Positions 39,170 through 50,546 of a stretch of 64,000 nt of DNA are shown here, in pieces. The position numbers and the translations under genes were made by a program. Location of the stretch: the NCBI GenBank assembly GCA_034687125.1, contig JAQGBZ010000232.1, positions 35,162 to 99,161 of the forward strand, in the 5' to 3' direction. The notes beneath the pieces are model-generated. The model worked only from the letters and a program-made list of their open reading frames with translations. It had not been told where the DNA came from and made no database searches. The DNA is from Neelides folsomi. Taxonomy: Eukaryota > Arthropoda > Collembola > Neelipleona > Neelidae. Numbering within the stretch: position 1 is the first letter of the stretch; every line of letters begins with the position of its first letter.

Positions 39170-42100
39170 TCAGACGTTGATTTCCTTCTTTGAGATCTTC
39201 CTGAGGTAGAGAAGCTTTTGGAGTTGAAATTCATCGTTGGCAAATGTCTCAGCGTGGAATTCGGCTCTGAATGGCGATCCTTTTACATGCCGACCGTTGA
39301 ATTTAACTCGCAAGAAATAATAACCGTGAGCTTTCGGGTAATATCGAACCTGAAATTCAAATCAAATTACTTTTAGTTAAACTCACTAAATTGTATTTAA
39401 AAGATTTTGCTATAATCATTAACTTATAATTAAAGGTATAACAAAATTGCTAATATATCAATATTTAAGTTAACTTAAGTTATTAAAATGTAATTTTGTG
39501 TTACAACTCACTTTGTACAAATTTTTATTCATTTTGATGAATTCGACCTTTATCTTTTCGGGTCCGTCGACAGTCACAGACAAAGCACCTAAGAATAATT
39601 AATAAAATAGTAAATAAACTAACCAATCCCAAAATATTGAAAATTATAATAAGTCGTTTATTTTATAATCCTAACTTCATTCTATTAAATTAAAGGCTAA
39701 AATTATTTAAATAGGAATATGGAACCCACATGTGCTAATCATTGATTATTTTATATACCATACTATTTCTACATATTGAAATTAACTTATAGATAAAATC
39801 GTAAAGTTGATGTTAGTTGGATATTTTTAAATTTTACCAGGTCCAGTTTTCTTTGTATCAATTTCAATGTTAAATTCCGGATTTTCATCCTTCAGCTTGT
39901 ACATTCCTTTTCCGCTTACGCAAATCGCCTTTAAAAAATGCTCGTTCTTACGAATCTGGAAATATAAGTATTTAGTAATTATATGTTATCATTTTTATTT
40001 ATTTTTAAAGTTTTTAAAATATAATTAGTAGGCGTTTAATGCTTAAAGTACCTATATATTATGTACATACAGCCCATTTACTGTGTAGTGTTCTTTTTAA
40101 ATTTCTAAAAACTAAGAAAGTAGTATTATTGTAGTATTAATTAAGAATTTAAAAAATAACAATACAAAGTAAACGGGCTGTATATTATTATTAAATATTT
40201 AAAGCATATTAAATATTTAAAACTCAAAACGGGACCTCCCTGGGACCCGACACCCGAGCCCCAAGCTAGCCGACTATCCGACCTCCAAGCTACCCGACAT
40301 ATACTCAAATACATTACATTTCCTATCTAATCTCCAAGCTAGCCGACTATCCGACGCCCAAGCTACCCGATTCGCTGATATTTCATCCGATCAGATTTCT
40401 TCCGAGCGCCAAGCTACCCGATTTGTAGAAAAATCTGTCTGCTGATGCCATCTACATTCAAATTTTATCATATAATCTCCAAGCTACCCGATAAACATAT
40501 GTAAAGGAAGTCATGAAGGAAAAAAAATTCATTTGGATGGTTTAACTAATAAACCATTTGCTCACATCACAATTGGACCAAAAAGTTCAATCGAATCTGT
40601 TTGGCTTGTAAAATCCAATGTCTAACTAATAAATTATTACAATTCTTTGTAATTATAATTATAAGTAGTATTACATTTTTTTATTTCACTTAGAATATTT
40701 TATTCAAATCGACTTATTAATTCAAATATAATTTTCTTGTTACTCTATTTATGAATTAGTGTAATACCTATTTGTGTTTTTTTTATAAAAGATGTATTTA
40801 CTAATTTTACTAATTTTTTACTTTATTTACTTTAAAATTTCATTATTGTGTATTTTGAGTTTTTGTATTGTTTATTAAATTGTGAATTAAGTGCTTAAAT
40901 TAGTCTTACATAAATTAAATTTTTCATCATATTTTTTTAATCAATCATAACACAAATTGTTATAAGTAATGTAAATTTATGATTTATGATAATCATTTAA
41001 TAAATTATAATATAATTTCTGGACTTGCATTGCTTAATAATTACATTTTTTAGTAATTCACCCTATCCAAGCCATCCGCTAAATCCACCCCTTGGGCGTT
41101 CACTTAACCCACAGACCAATTAGATGTTTCCAAATTTCCTATCTAAGGAGTTGATCTTGCCAGAATGTAATTATATGAATAAATATAAACTCCTTCTTTA
41201 ATTGATCTCCAATCGACGAATGGGGACGTATAGGGGCAACTCGCTGCGCTCTACATTTTGGTGCTATTGCTGATTTTTTTTTAATTATAAAAATTTAATT
41301 TTTAAAAAATTTTTTAAAAAATTTAAAATGACGGCGGATTGGCGGTATTTTTTAATACATAAATGTACATATACCAAATTTTTTGTAGATGATTGATCAC
41401 ATTGGGAATCTAATTCGTGTAAATCGGGTAGCTTGGAGATCAAAAAAGAATATTTGAAAGTAGATGGCATCTGCATACAGATTTTTCTACAAATCGGGTA
41501 GCTTGGCGCTCGGAAGAAATCTGATCGGATGAAATATCAGCGAATCGGGTAGCTTGGACGTCGGATAGTCGGCTAGCTTGGAGATTAAATAGGAGATGTA
41601 ATGCATTTGAATATATGTCGGGTAGCTTGGAGGTCGGATAGTCGGCTAGTTTGGGGCTCGGGTGTCGGGTACCTTGGAGCTGCCACTCAAAACATTAACA
41701 TGCTATATGCTACATCTGCGTGTATTGAATAATAACGGTATAACTTATAATTATAATAACACAAAAGTAACTTGTAATATTAATAAGACATTAATTGTAA
41801 GTCAAATTATTAAGCTCAATTAAATAAATAAATAATTGTTTGAACATTAGCTGAGCCCGTGTTGGTTTATTTAATTACATTTAGAATGCAAATGACAAAT
41901 TTTATGTGTGATTTGAGGTCAAAACCATTAAAAATATTGTTCAATAAAGCTATATACCCTAACTAACTATAAAATCAATTATGAATAATAGCCTATATAT
42001 TTACTCGATTGGCAAATTTAATTTTACTACTCTTACATTTAGCACATTTATTTATGCACATTAAAAGCTGGCATCTTTGCATTAAAAACAAATTTCCTGT

Positions 42101-43047
42101 TTTTCTAAGAAAGTTAACGAATTGGTTTATGAATTTAAGTATTGGAGTAATTGAACTTAAAGTTGACTCACCGTGATTAGATATGGCGATTTTCCAATGT
42201 GTTCATCCATATAGCGAACATCCTAGACATAACAAAATCATCACTTTCACATTAAAGTGTAAAATCATTACATTAAAGTGTAATTAAGTCTAAGCGGCTC
42301 ATCAAAACTGCTTTTAACTAACTTTAAGAAATTACGAAATGTCACTAACTTGTCACTATCTATTAAAGTAAGAAAAATAGATTTTCTGTGAAAATGGAAA
42401 TAATTGTGCTTAAATTACCAAACTGTAATTTCCAGGTTCTTGAACTCGATAAGTAAATGAAAGATGGCCGTTTTTATTCTCAAAATTCACTTCTGCTTCG
42501 CTTGGACCTTCCAACGTGACGGAAAGATGGCCCTCACCTGGAAAACCAAAATTAACCAAAATTAACCAAATATAAATAGTTTTACCGACCATCTAGAGAT
42601 CCAACTGATTAAATAAATAGATTTAAACTTAATAATTAAATTATTAGTAAATTATAATTTCGACATTATTTTGAAAAAATTCTTAAATTAAATTAATTTA
42701 AGAAAAAATATACTTAACATAGGGAATCATAATTAATAGTTAATCGTAATTAAATAGTTAATCATAATTAAATAGTTAAAATAAAATTATTTACCCAAAT
42801 GCTTGAGATTCACTTCAAACTTGTTGTAAATATTTGTCAACCCACGGGACAATCCTTGGCCAGTTAATTGAACATTTCGATGTCTTTTTTTCTTTGGTTC
42901 TGGAATGTCCCTGAAGTCGCGGATGTCTTCGAACGACTCTGACCGGCTTGTTGTGTTGCTGCTCCCCACCGATCCTCCCGACCTCGGCTTCAAAAACCGC
43001 CTGAAGTCGGAGAGAATCGGTGAATTGAAGAATTTGAATCCCAACAT
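39170..43047 (-). CDS. Small filamin-repeat protein (two Ig-filamin repeats)
   Basis: Exons: 43047-42795, 42537-42419, 42222-42172, 39955-39838, 39588-39512, 39349-39170; all phases agree, giving 265 residues. An in-frame TAA upstream supports the ATG at 43047. The N-terminal 55 residues are Ser-rich, ending in a basic KKKRHR. Two immunoglobulin-like filamin repeats follow. The first contains LSVTLEGPSEAEV, YRVQEPGNYSL and the typical end DEHIGKSPYLI. The second contains LSVTVDGPEKIKV, YYPKAHGYYFLRVKF and HVKGSPF. A charged tail ends in EINV. Filamins normally have an actin-binding domain and many repeats; here only two remain. It could be a stand-alone gene or the short C-terminal isoform of a filamin, but no other filamin exon is seen nearby. 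A poly(A) signal (AATAAA) lies about 75 bp past the stop. The 2.2-kb third intron is filled by two mobile elements. Confidence 0.85.
40070..40180. mobile_element. 111-bp MITE in a TA duplication
   Basis: Ends are inverted: CAGCCCATTTACT on the left, AGTAAACGGGCTG on the right, with similarity continuing inward so that the whole unit folds into a hairpin. TA flanks both ends, as for Tc1/mariner-type MITEs. A second member lies at 60728. It is about 50 bp from the large foldback element. Confidence 0.85.
40231..41684. mobile_element. Foldback element with 262-bp inverted arms and 9-bp target duplication
   Basis: Arms at 40231-40492 and 41423-41684 are near-perfect reverse complements. Both carry internal repeats of the motifs CCAAGCTACCCGAT and CAAGCTAGCCGACTATCCGA. 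The target sequence ACTCAAAAC is present directly outside each end (40222-40230 and 41685-41693). The 930-bp centre is AT-rich and has no transposase. Long, internally repetitive arms with a 9-bp duplication fit foldback or Mutator-like non-autonomous elements. It sits in intron 3 of the filamin-like gene. Confidence 0.93.
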
Positions 43048-45484
43048 TCTCCTCGTCGTCCAAGTCCACAAGAGCGAGAATGTGACACCCGCGGAGTTAC
43101 ATTAAGAAATGAGGGACGGAATGAGAAAGGGAGGGATTTAAGAAGAAAAGTTACAGGGACGGGAGGAGAATCCCCAACAACACTCAACGACTTCTCAAAT
43201 GACTCAACAACTCAACGTTAACAGCAGCCGTTAACTCGAACATCTCAAACTCAAACCAAAGTTACCAAAGAGGAGCCGAAGAAAAATAAAACTGTAAAAT
43301 TAACCATCCTTTATAATTATAATGTTTAAATGGACTTAATGTTTAACTTCTTGTAATTCACTTTAATTTTTATGATTCTCCAAGCACACTTTAATACTGT
43401 GTCAGTATTTTTGCTGTCGGCGGCTAAAAATTTATAAATTTTCTACATAAGGTGAATATAAGCTCCTATAGTGTTTTAAACGATATATAACTAAATTGCT
43501 TTGTGAGCAATTTAGTTATTATTGAGTTTTGTTTGTTAAAATTGATGATTGAATTGGATGATTATTAATTACATGAGTAAGCGTGTGGCGGCCATTAAAA
43601 AGGTTTATTATAAAACACACTTCACACATTTAGCTAAATGAATACATTAACCCGATTGAGGCGTATCAGATTATAAAACTTGATAATTTAATGTCTCGTC
43701 TCCACTCGTTCAGTCTAGTCCAGTTTACACAGTTAAGATAGAGTTATTTGCATTTCATATTAACCTTTGTTATTGAGGTTACTTTCTTATTAAATATATG
43801 AACAACTATGAACAATTTCTAGTTCTAGACATAGATACATAGAGATAGACTAAGATATGGAGATTCATTTAATACGTGTTGATGCTGATCAAGGCGTTAT
43901 AATTGACTCATTGACTCACGCCGAACATCACCAGACGATCATTTAAATATAATTTACATTAATTGTGTTTTCATGTTTGATTAGAATAAGAAGATACATA
44001 GAAGTCCCATCATAGAACTAGAACTATTTGAATTAGACGCGTTTAAGGAACGTTGTTGTTTTCTCTTATTTATTTATTTATTCATTAAAGCGTGAAAATG
44101 CCGATGTTTGGAAACTCATTAAATTCTGGAGATATCTCCAAAAATTGTATTGTAATGCATTGTATTTGTTAAGGTTTGGAGCTTTGGGTCAATCTGGGCT
44201 TAAGAGAAACCAAAATTACCTTTTTTTATATTTATTTATTTATAAATGGATTAAATGGATTAAACTTGAACATTTGGGAAAGGTCTTGGGTAAGTGTGTT
44301 ACTTTAAGGAGGTTGATAAAATCATAAATATAGAAATGGATAAATAAGGATGGAATAAATATGGAAAAGGTTCAAAGAGCGATTGGGAAAAGTAAAGAGA
44401 ACAACAGACGTCTTTTGTCATCACTTTTAACGCGTGGTTTTATTTATCTGACCGAAGCGAGCGTTCTGTAATTTATTAACGATATGACCAGAACGATATG
44501 ACCACAACTAATGTTGACAAAGACCAAGAGGAAAAGATCAATTGTTTGCCCTCGCGTCCAAAGCGGATCAAATGATAAAAACAGCTCTGATAACTTTTTT
44601 AACTTCTTGGAAGAAGTTGGCTTAATTACATACTTAAGATAGTGTCCGTATATTGCTTAAGTTTCTTAATTCGTTATACATTTGCATTAATATAATTACA
44701 TTATTTATTACACGAGTTTGAGTTACATTTAGAGCCTGGTTATTTATTTAAAAATGAGTACTTCAGTTAATAATAAGTAGGAGATTATATTTTAGGTGTG
44801 GTCATTGAAGCATGAGTGTGTCATTTAAGCATAACTCACTTATTTTAACATTAAGTTTAAATGTCATGGAAATATCATCTTATGGACATTAAAAGAAACC
44901 TTGATATTAAATGACACTTTCGAACGCGACACTGAACTTTGCCGAATGAATGGAAATAGTTGAGGGCCGAAGCCGAAAGATAAGGAAGTTGATCAAAACG
45001 GCCATTTGTTATTGATGGCATAATTGATAGGAAAAGAAAAAAGGAATGAATGGGTTGAATTTTTTTACTAAAATTTTTTTAATAACATTAATAAGTTACT
45101 TATTTTTTAAAAAACTTAATTTTTGACATATATTAATCATAACTTATTAGAGCGGAGAACATTGAGCACTAGTTTTTATAATATTTACCTATATTATAAG
45201 TGTAATTTAATTAAGCCTGTTTAATTATAAAAGTCACACCATTGCATCATTTGTTTAATTAAAATTACTTATAAAGTAAATTGTCATACAATCAAATAAC
45301 GGAAGGAGAGAGAAAAATCTATGTTAATTAGAATTAAAATTGTTATTAAAATGTAAAATGAGAAAATGGTGAATGGCTTTGAAGAAATAAAATCTGCGCT
45401 TAAATTGATGTAGAAGAACCGGCAGAGTAAAATCAAGTGTTGTTGAAAGTTGTAAAGAACCAGACGGAATGTTTTGACTGAGCC
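43048..45484. other. Divergent promoter region, filamin-like and SLC30A6
   Basis: The two genes face away from each other, so both promoters are expected here. A perfect hairpin lies at 43487. No other feature is supported. Confidence 0.5.
43487..43519. repeat. Perfect 14-bp hairpin upstream of the filamin-like gene
   Basis: ATAACTAAATTGCT, loop TTGTG, AGCAATTTAGTTAT. About 440 bp upstream of the start codon at 43047. No run of T follows that would make it a simple terminator, and this is a eukaryote. Confidence 0.8.
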
Positions 45485-47889
45485 ATGAAATTAGATTTTA
45501 ATATTGTAAGTTAAATCCACAAATTCCAATTATAATTTAATTTTGATTGCCTATTTTAACTGTGATCATTTAAAAGTTGGGTAGGTGCAATATGGTTAAC
45601 CGAGGTTTCAATTTCAGAATGAGACGAAAGAGAGATTTTGGAAATGTGTTGGAAGAATCTCAAGATCTTTTTTGCAATTATGGAAGGTGAAGCACATCAA
45701 ACGGAAAATCATCATCAGCCCTTTTTGTCTTGTTGGACTTCTCTTTCTCGTCAGCTGGACGTCACAGTCAAATAGCTCTGGTCATTATTTTAATTATCTT
45801 AATAACTCTACTATCTGTACTTTTATTATAATAAAGCTTTTAATTTGAATGTTTCCTCAAAAATGTTACACATAAAATCATAAAAATAACTTCACTCTAA
45901 ATCTAACGATGTTAATTAAAATAATAATTGATTTGTTTTTTATCAGCTCTCTACGCTTTTCTATGTCTCGTCGTGTTTGATTTCCTTATGTAAGTTCACA
46001 TTTACTTTAATACGATTAAGACGATCAAATCATAATTAAATGATTGTTTTAAAGATTTATTAAGAATTTCAATTAGGAGGTTCCTTGATTTTTATTTAAT
46101 TTATAGGTTAATTGGTGATTTAACAAGTCAATGGTTCACAATTGGTGGAAAACCTTCAGTTGGATTTAGTTTCGGTTATGTTCGGATCGAAATCCTCACT
46201 CATTTTTCTCTTCTGTGTCTTGGAGTTTTCCTCAATTTTTGGGCCTTGAAAATCGCCCTGCAATTGGCCTTTTTTAGTGACAATTTGGAAATCCACACGT
46301 AATTCTAATTACTTAACTATAATTACTAAAGTAGTTAAAAAAGACCAAACTAATTTTAATTAAGGTATTTATCAATTTAATAATTTTTAAAATAAATTTT
46401 AGTGGACGTTTCATCCCTTCAGTGTTCCTCGGTGGTTTGATTCATTTTTTCCTCTCTTTCCACAACAATCCCTTCGTCAAATTATTCAAAGTCGGATTTT
46501 CATATTCATTTCTCCAAAAGAACTTCAAGGGGATTTGTGCAAATTTGGGGTTTTCTTTGTCATCTGGCAATTTGTTCCTCCTCAGCCCTTTTGCCATCCT
46601 TGGGACTTTTGCCATTTCAATCCTTGTGATTTTGACAATCATTCTCCATCCAACGTAAGACATCATTGTTGAAAATACAAACTACTGAAAAAAAATATCC
46701 GATAAATAATTGTTTGATTGAATTAATAATAAATCTTAATTATTTAATTTTGAACAGCTCCAGTTGGTTGGATTTCTTCGGAAGCATTTTGATCACATTA
46801 GGAATTTTTGATGCAATTTGGCCTTTATGTGTTTACACTGGCCAAGTTCTTTTACAGGTAATTCAGCAGCAATTTACAAGTTTTGTAAATAAATAAATTA
46901 TTAATTTACAACAATTTACATATTACATTAAAGTTAAATATTTTCAACCTAAATCAACTGTTATAAAATTATCTATAAAATTTTTATAATAATTAATTAA
47001 ATAAATATTAACTGACTTTTTAATTTCTTTGACCATTTAGACAGTTCCTCCGCATATAGTTACCCAACTTGAGAAAGCCTTGAGAGAAGCATTGACAATC
47101 GATGGAGTTTTGGAATTTCGAAACGAATTATTTTGGACACTTACTTACGGCCAAATTGTAATTTTATTTAATATCATATTTAAATAATATTGACATTCAT
47201 TTTTAGATATCCTTTTTTTTCTTTGCCGATTTCTTAATTTGATTCATTATTTAATTGTTATTTGTTGAATGAAGGCTGGAGCTCTTCATGTTCGTGTTCG
47301 AAGAGATGCAAATGAGCAATTGGTTCTCTCAAGAGTTTATGAAAAACTTCAACCTCTTGTTACACATCTCACAATTCAGGTAATTACCAAATTACAATTA
47401 ATTAATTATAACTAAAAATTAATTTTTATTAAGTATCTACTTAAATTATCATTAATTTTATTTAATCTTTGGTTTCAGATTACCAAAGATGATTTCGGAA
47501 GGAATTTCGGATCCGTCCACATTCTTCGAGATATGAACATGAAGAGTTCGGTGAGTCTTGGAGATTTTTCCCCAATTGGGCTTAACAACACCCGGGATGC
47601 GATGTTTTCCACTGGGAGCATCGAAAGCAACAAATTGCCTTACAGCGTTCTCAATCTCCCGACTTACTCGGACGATTCGGTGAATTCCGTTTCGAGCCCT
47701 CGAAGTGCCACGTCGAATTCTTCCGTTTTCCAAGTTGAAATTCCCCATGCAACGAATGAACATTTGGCCTATGAACTGAACAATGGGAGGAACAATGCGT
47801 TTACAATGTCGGTCAACGCGTCTTCAACTCCAAATTCAAATCCTCCGCCTCCGAATATTCTCATTTCCTCTTCGAATTTTTTTGCTTGA
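45485..47889 (+). CDS. SLC30A6: Zinc transporter ZnT6 (cation diffusion facilitator, non-catalytic subunit)
   Basis: Exons: 45485-45505, 45618-45780, 45947-45989, 46107-46298, 46403-46654, 46758-46857, 47041-47157, 47275-47379, 47479-47889; 467 residues, close to human ZnT6 (about 461). Family-diagnostic stretches: PSVGFSFGYVRIEIL after TM2, the membrane exit VYTGQVLLQTVPPHI, then DGVLEFRNELFWTL and ALHVRVRRDANEQLVL in the cytosolic C-terminal domain. About six membrane segments are visible. As known for ZnT6, there is no His-rich loop and the zinc-site His/Asp pairs are broken: TM2 has FD, and TM5 has SPFAILGTF with no Asp. ZnT6 pairs with ZnT5 in the early secretory pathway to load zinc into enzymes. 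The 110-residue tail is Ser/Asn/Pro-rich. A TGA in frame lies two codons before the ATG; AATAAA motifs follow the stop. Confidence 0.95.
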
Positions 47890-48779
47890 TTTTTTTGGAT
47901 TTTTGAAAAATTTTATTTTTTCGATTATATTTTAATAAATTAATTAATAAATTAAAATTTGCTAATTATTTATATTATAGATACATGAAAATTTAATGTG
48001 TGGTTTTTAAAGATATTATTTTCTCAACTTATATCAGATAATTTAAATTTATAAACATATTTGAGTTTGATTTGATTTGCCATTAATTAAATAATAGCTA
48101 ACAATTTGACAATTATGCAACATAAAAATCAGAGCTTGAAAGTAATTTAAATTGCAATTAAATAGTTAAGATAAGAATCGAAATATTATAGATCATATAC
48201 GATAATGAATAAAAAGTAATTGTTATTACATCACAATTTGAATGAGATTTTTGTATGATGAAAATGATAAATGTTTAAGCATAATTGTAATGTGAAAAGA
48301 TGACAAATGTATATTGTAGTGTTATGTGTTTCTCATATCATAAATAAATCTATTAATATACCAAATGAATGTAAATAATTGTGTGTAGAATTGCTTGTAA
48401 ATTTAATATCTATGCTAATTACTAATTACTAATATAATGTCTAAAGAGTCTTTATCTAATATTGTTAGTGAGAGATAAATGACTTAAATACAATTAACTT
48501 CAACACAATGAATAGAATAATCATAAATATAAAAAGTTAATCAACTTGATATTTTAATAAAAATTCTTTCATTTTCCCATCAGACGTTTTTATTACATAA
48601 ATTCGTTAAATATTTAATTCGCGGAATAAATCACAACTCGTGTAATAAATAAATCACAAGATTAAATGACTTTAAAAGTTATTAATAGAGATACTTGTAA
48701 GTAGATAAAACTTAAACCGCTCTCTCTACATATATTTTACTATCTTTTAACTTACTGTAATTAAATTTTTATTTTAATG
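47890..48779. other. Convergent 3' region of SLC30A6 and the Cys-rich gene
   Basis: AT-rich; AATAAA motifs just after the SLC30A6 stop and, on the other strand, at about 48768. No gene seen. Confidence 0.5.
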
Positions 48780-50546
48780 TCAAAACTTCATTAAAAATAA
48801 TGAAATCGAAGTTATGAAAATGAACGTGAAAGATTTGATGTTTTTTCCTGAGTCCGGTTCGGATTCTTCGGTAGTTGTGGTTGGAACTGGCGTTGTTGTT
48901 GTTGTCGTTGGAACTGGCGTTGTTGTTGTCGTTGGAACTGGCGTTGTTGTTATGACCGTTGGTCTGCATCTCCTCGTTCCATCTGCAGTAAATCCATCAT
49001 TACATTCGCAAACTCCGTCCAATGCTCCTATTGTTGCATTGCAGAATGAATTGACTGAGCAATTTCTAATGATCATTGTACTCGTTCCTAAGAATATTGG
49101 TTCTGTAAGGCAATAAGCTCCAGACAACCCAACACATAAATCTTCATTTGGATCGTAAATCATTTCAGTGTGGTTGAAACAAGAACATAAATTGTCACGA
49201 CAGACAATTGAATTTCCCTGTGGGCGACATTTAAAACTGAAACTGTCGCAGGTTTCACCATGACTTTGATTTCCACCAATTGGCGGGATTGTGATTGGAT
49301 CTTCAGTTACAATAGGTGGCATTGTAATTGGCGTCTCTTCGGTAACAATTGGCGGGAAAGTAATAGGCGGCTGTTCAGTTTCAATAGGCGGGAATGTAAT
49401 ATGAGGAACGTTGCAATTCCTTTCTTTGTCTTCGGTAAATCCTGATTCGCATCTACAAGTTCCAGCCTGACTAATGTCACTATTCGTCTTGCAAAAAGAG
49501 TTAACTGTACATTCCCGGATGATTGTGCTACCTGGGATGGAAATCGGTTCGGTTAAACAAAAACCTCCTGAAAGCGCAACACACAAATCCCGGTCCTCGT
49601 CGTAAATCGTGTTCAGTTCGTCCCAACAAGCACATTGACGGAAACTGCAAACGATGGAATTTCCTTGTGGTCGACATTTATAAACCGAGCCGTCTAAATC
49701 GCAAAATTCTCCATAACTTTGATTATTTGAAATGATTGGCGGGAATGTTACTGGCGGATCGATGCATTGGCGGCCATCATTGTAAAATCCATCGTTGCAT
49801 TTGCAAACTCCCGGGCCTTCGACGCCATTGTCGGGTTCGCAATAGGCGTTTGTTGAGCATTCGCGAATTATTTCTGTGGCGCCAATGAATATTGGTTCAG
49901 TTAAACAAACTGCTTCTGTTAGTCCAACACACAAATCTTTAGTTGAATTATAAATCATTTCCGTTTCGTTAAAACACGCGCATTGATTATCTTGGCAAAT
50001 GATGGAATTTCCTTGCGGTCGACATTGGAAATTGAAGTCGTCGCAGGTTTCACCGTAGCTTTGATTTCCTCCAATTGGCGGGATTGTAATTGGCGGTTCA
50101 GTTTCAACTCCGGGGAACGTAATAGGTTGGTCAGTTTCAACTCCCGGGAACGTAATTGGTTGGTCAGTTTCAACTGGCGGGAAAGTAATCGGCGGTTGTT
50201 CGGTTTCTGCTCCAGGGAACGTAATCGGTTGGTCAGTTTCAACTGGCGGGAAAGTAAATGGCGGTTGTTCAGTTTCAACAGGCGGGAAAGTAAATGGCGG
50301 TTGTTCGGTTTCTGATCCCGGGAATGTAATCGGCGGTTGTTCGGTTTCTGCTCCAGGGAACGTAATCGGTTGGTCAGTTTCAACTGGCGGGAAAGTAAAT
50401 GGCGGTTGTTCAGTTTCAACAGGCGGGAAAGTAAATGGCGGTTGTTCGGTTTCTGATCCCGGGAATGTAATTGGCGGTTGATCGGTTGTTTGGGCTAAAA
50501 CTTCCCGATTAATTAACCCAAATAATAAAATTAAAAGGGGAACCAT
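48780..50546 (-). CDS. Secreted, probably GPI-anchored Cys-rich protein with Pro/Thr repeats
   Basis: Single exon, 588 residues from ATG 50546. A signal peptide (MVPLLILLFGL...) is followed by about 140 residues of short repeats built on TEQPPxTFPxxE. Three cysteine modules of about 95 residues with roughly 12 Cys each come next; each opens GE(T/F)CD, contains RPQGNSI(I/V)C and ends in a CxC...GF EGF/EB-like turn. A shorter Pro/Thr stretch separates modules 2 and 3. The C-terminus is a TTTTPVPTTTT mucin-like stem, then SGK and a hydrophobic tail without a charged end, as in GPI signals. N-glycosylation sites (NQS, NET) are present. I infer a cell-surface protein. I recognise no exact family. 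Tandem duplication at DNA level continues in the repeat region (see separate entry). Confidence 0.88.
   Translation of the reverse strand: MVPLLILLFGLINREVLAQTTDQPPITFPGSETEQPPFTFPPVETEQPPFTFPPVETDQPITFPGAETEQPPITFPGSETEQPPFTFPPVETEQPPFTFPPVETDQPITFPGAETEQPPITFPPVETDQPITFPGVETDQPITFPGVETEPPITIPPIGGNQSYGETCDDFNFQCRPQGNSIICQDNQCACFNETEMIYNSTKDLCVGLTEAVCLTEPIFIGATEIIRECSTNAYCEPDNGVEGPGVCKCNDGFYNDGRQCIDPPVTFPPIISNNQSYGEFCDLDGSVYKCRPQGNSIVCSFRQCACWDELNTIYDEDRDLCVALSGGFCLTEPISIPGSTIIRECTVNSFCKTNSDISQAGTCRCESGFTEDKERNCNVPHITFPPIETEQPPITFPPIVTEETPITMPPIVTEDPITIPPIGGNQSHGETCDSFSFKCRPQGNSIVCRDNLCSCFNHTEMIYDPNEDLCVGLSGAYCLTEPIFLGTSTMIIRNCSVNSFCNATIGALDGVCECNDGFTADGTRRCRPTVITTTPVPTTTTTPVPTTTTTTPVPTTTTEESEPDSGKNIKSFTFIFITSISLFLMKF
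50169..50470 (-). repeat. Higher-order 141-bp duplication inside the Pro/Thr repeat
   Basis: Two nearly identical blocks offset by exactly 141 bp (for example the segment TTTCTGATCCCGGG at about 50309 and again at about 50450). Each encodes four of the 11-13 residue repeats in the same order. The length is a multiple of three, so the frame is kept. Confidence 0.85.

Noticed and set aside
49955-50419. 154-codon minus-strand frame and the plus-strand 110-codon frame over the Pro/Thr repeats
   Set aside because: Shadow frames produced by the 141-bp coding repeat of the Cys-rich gene.
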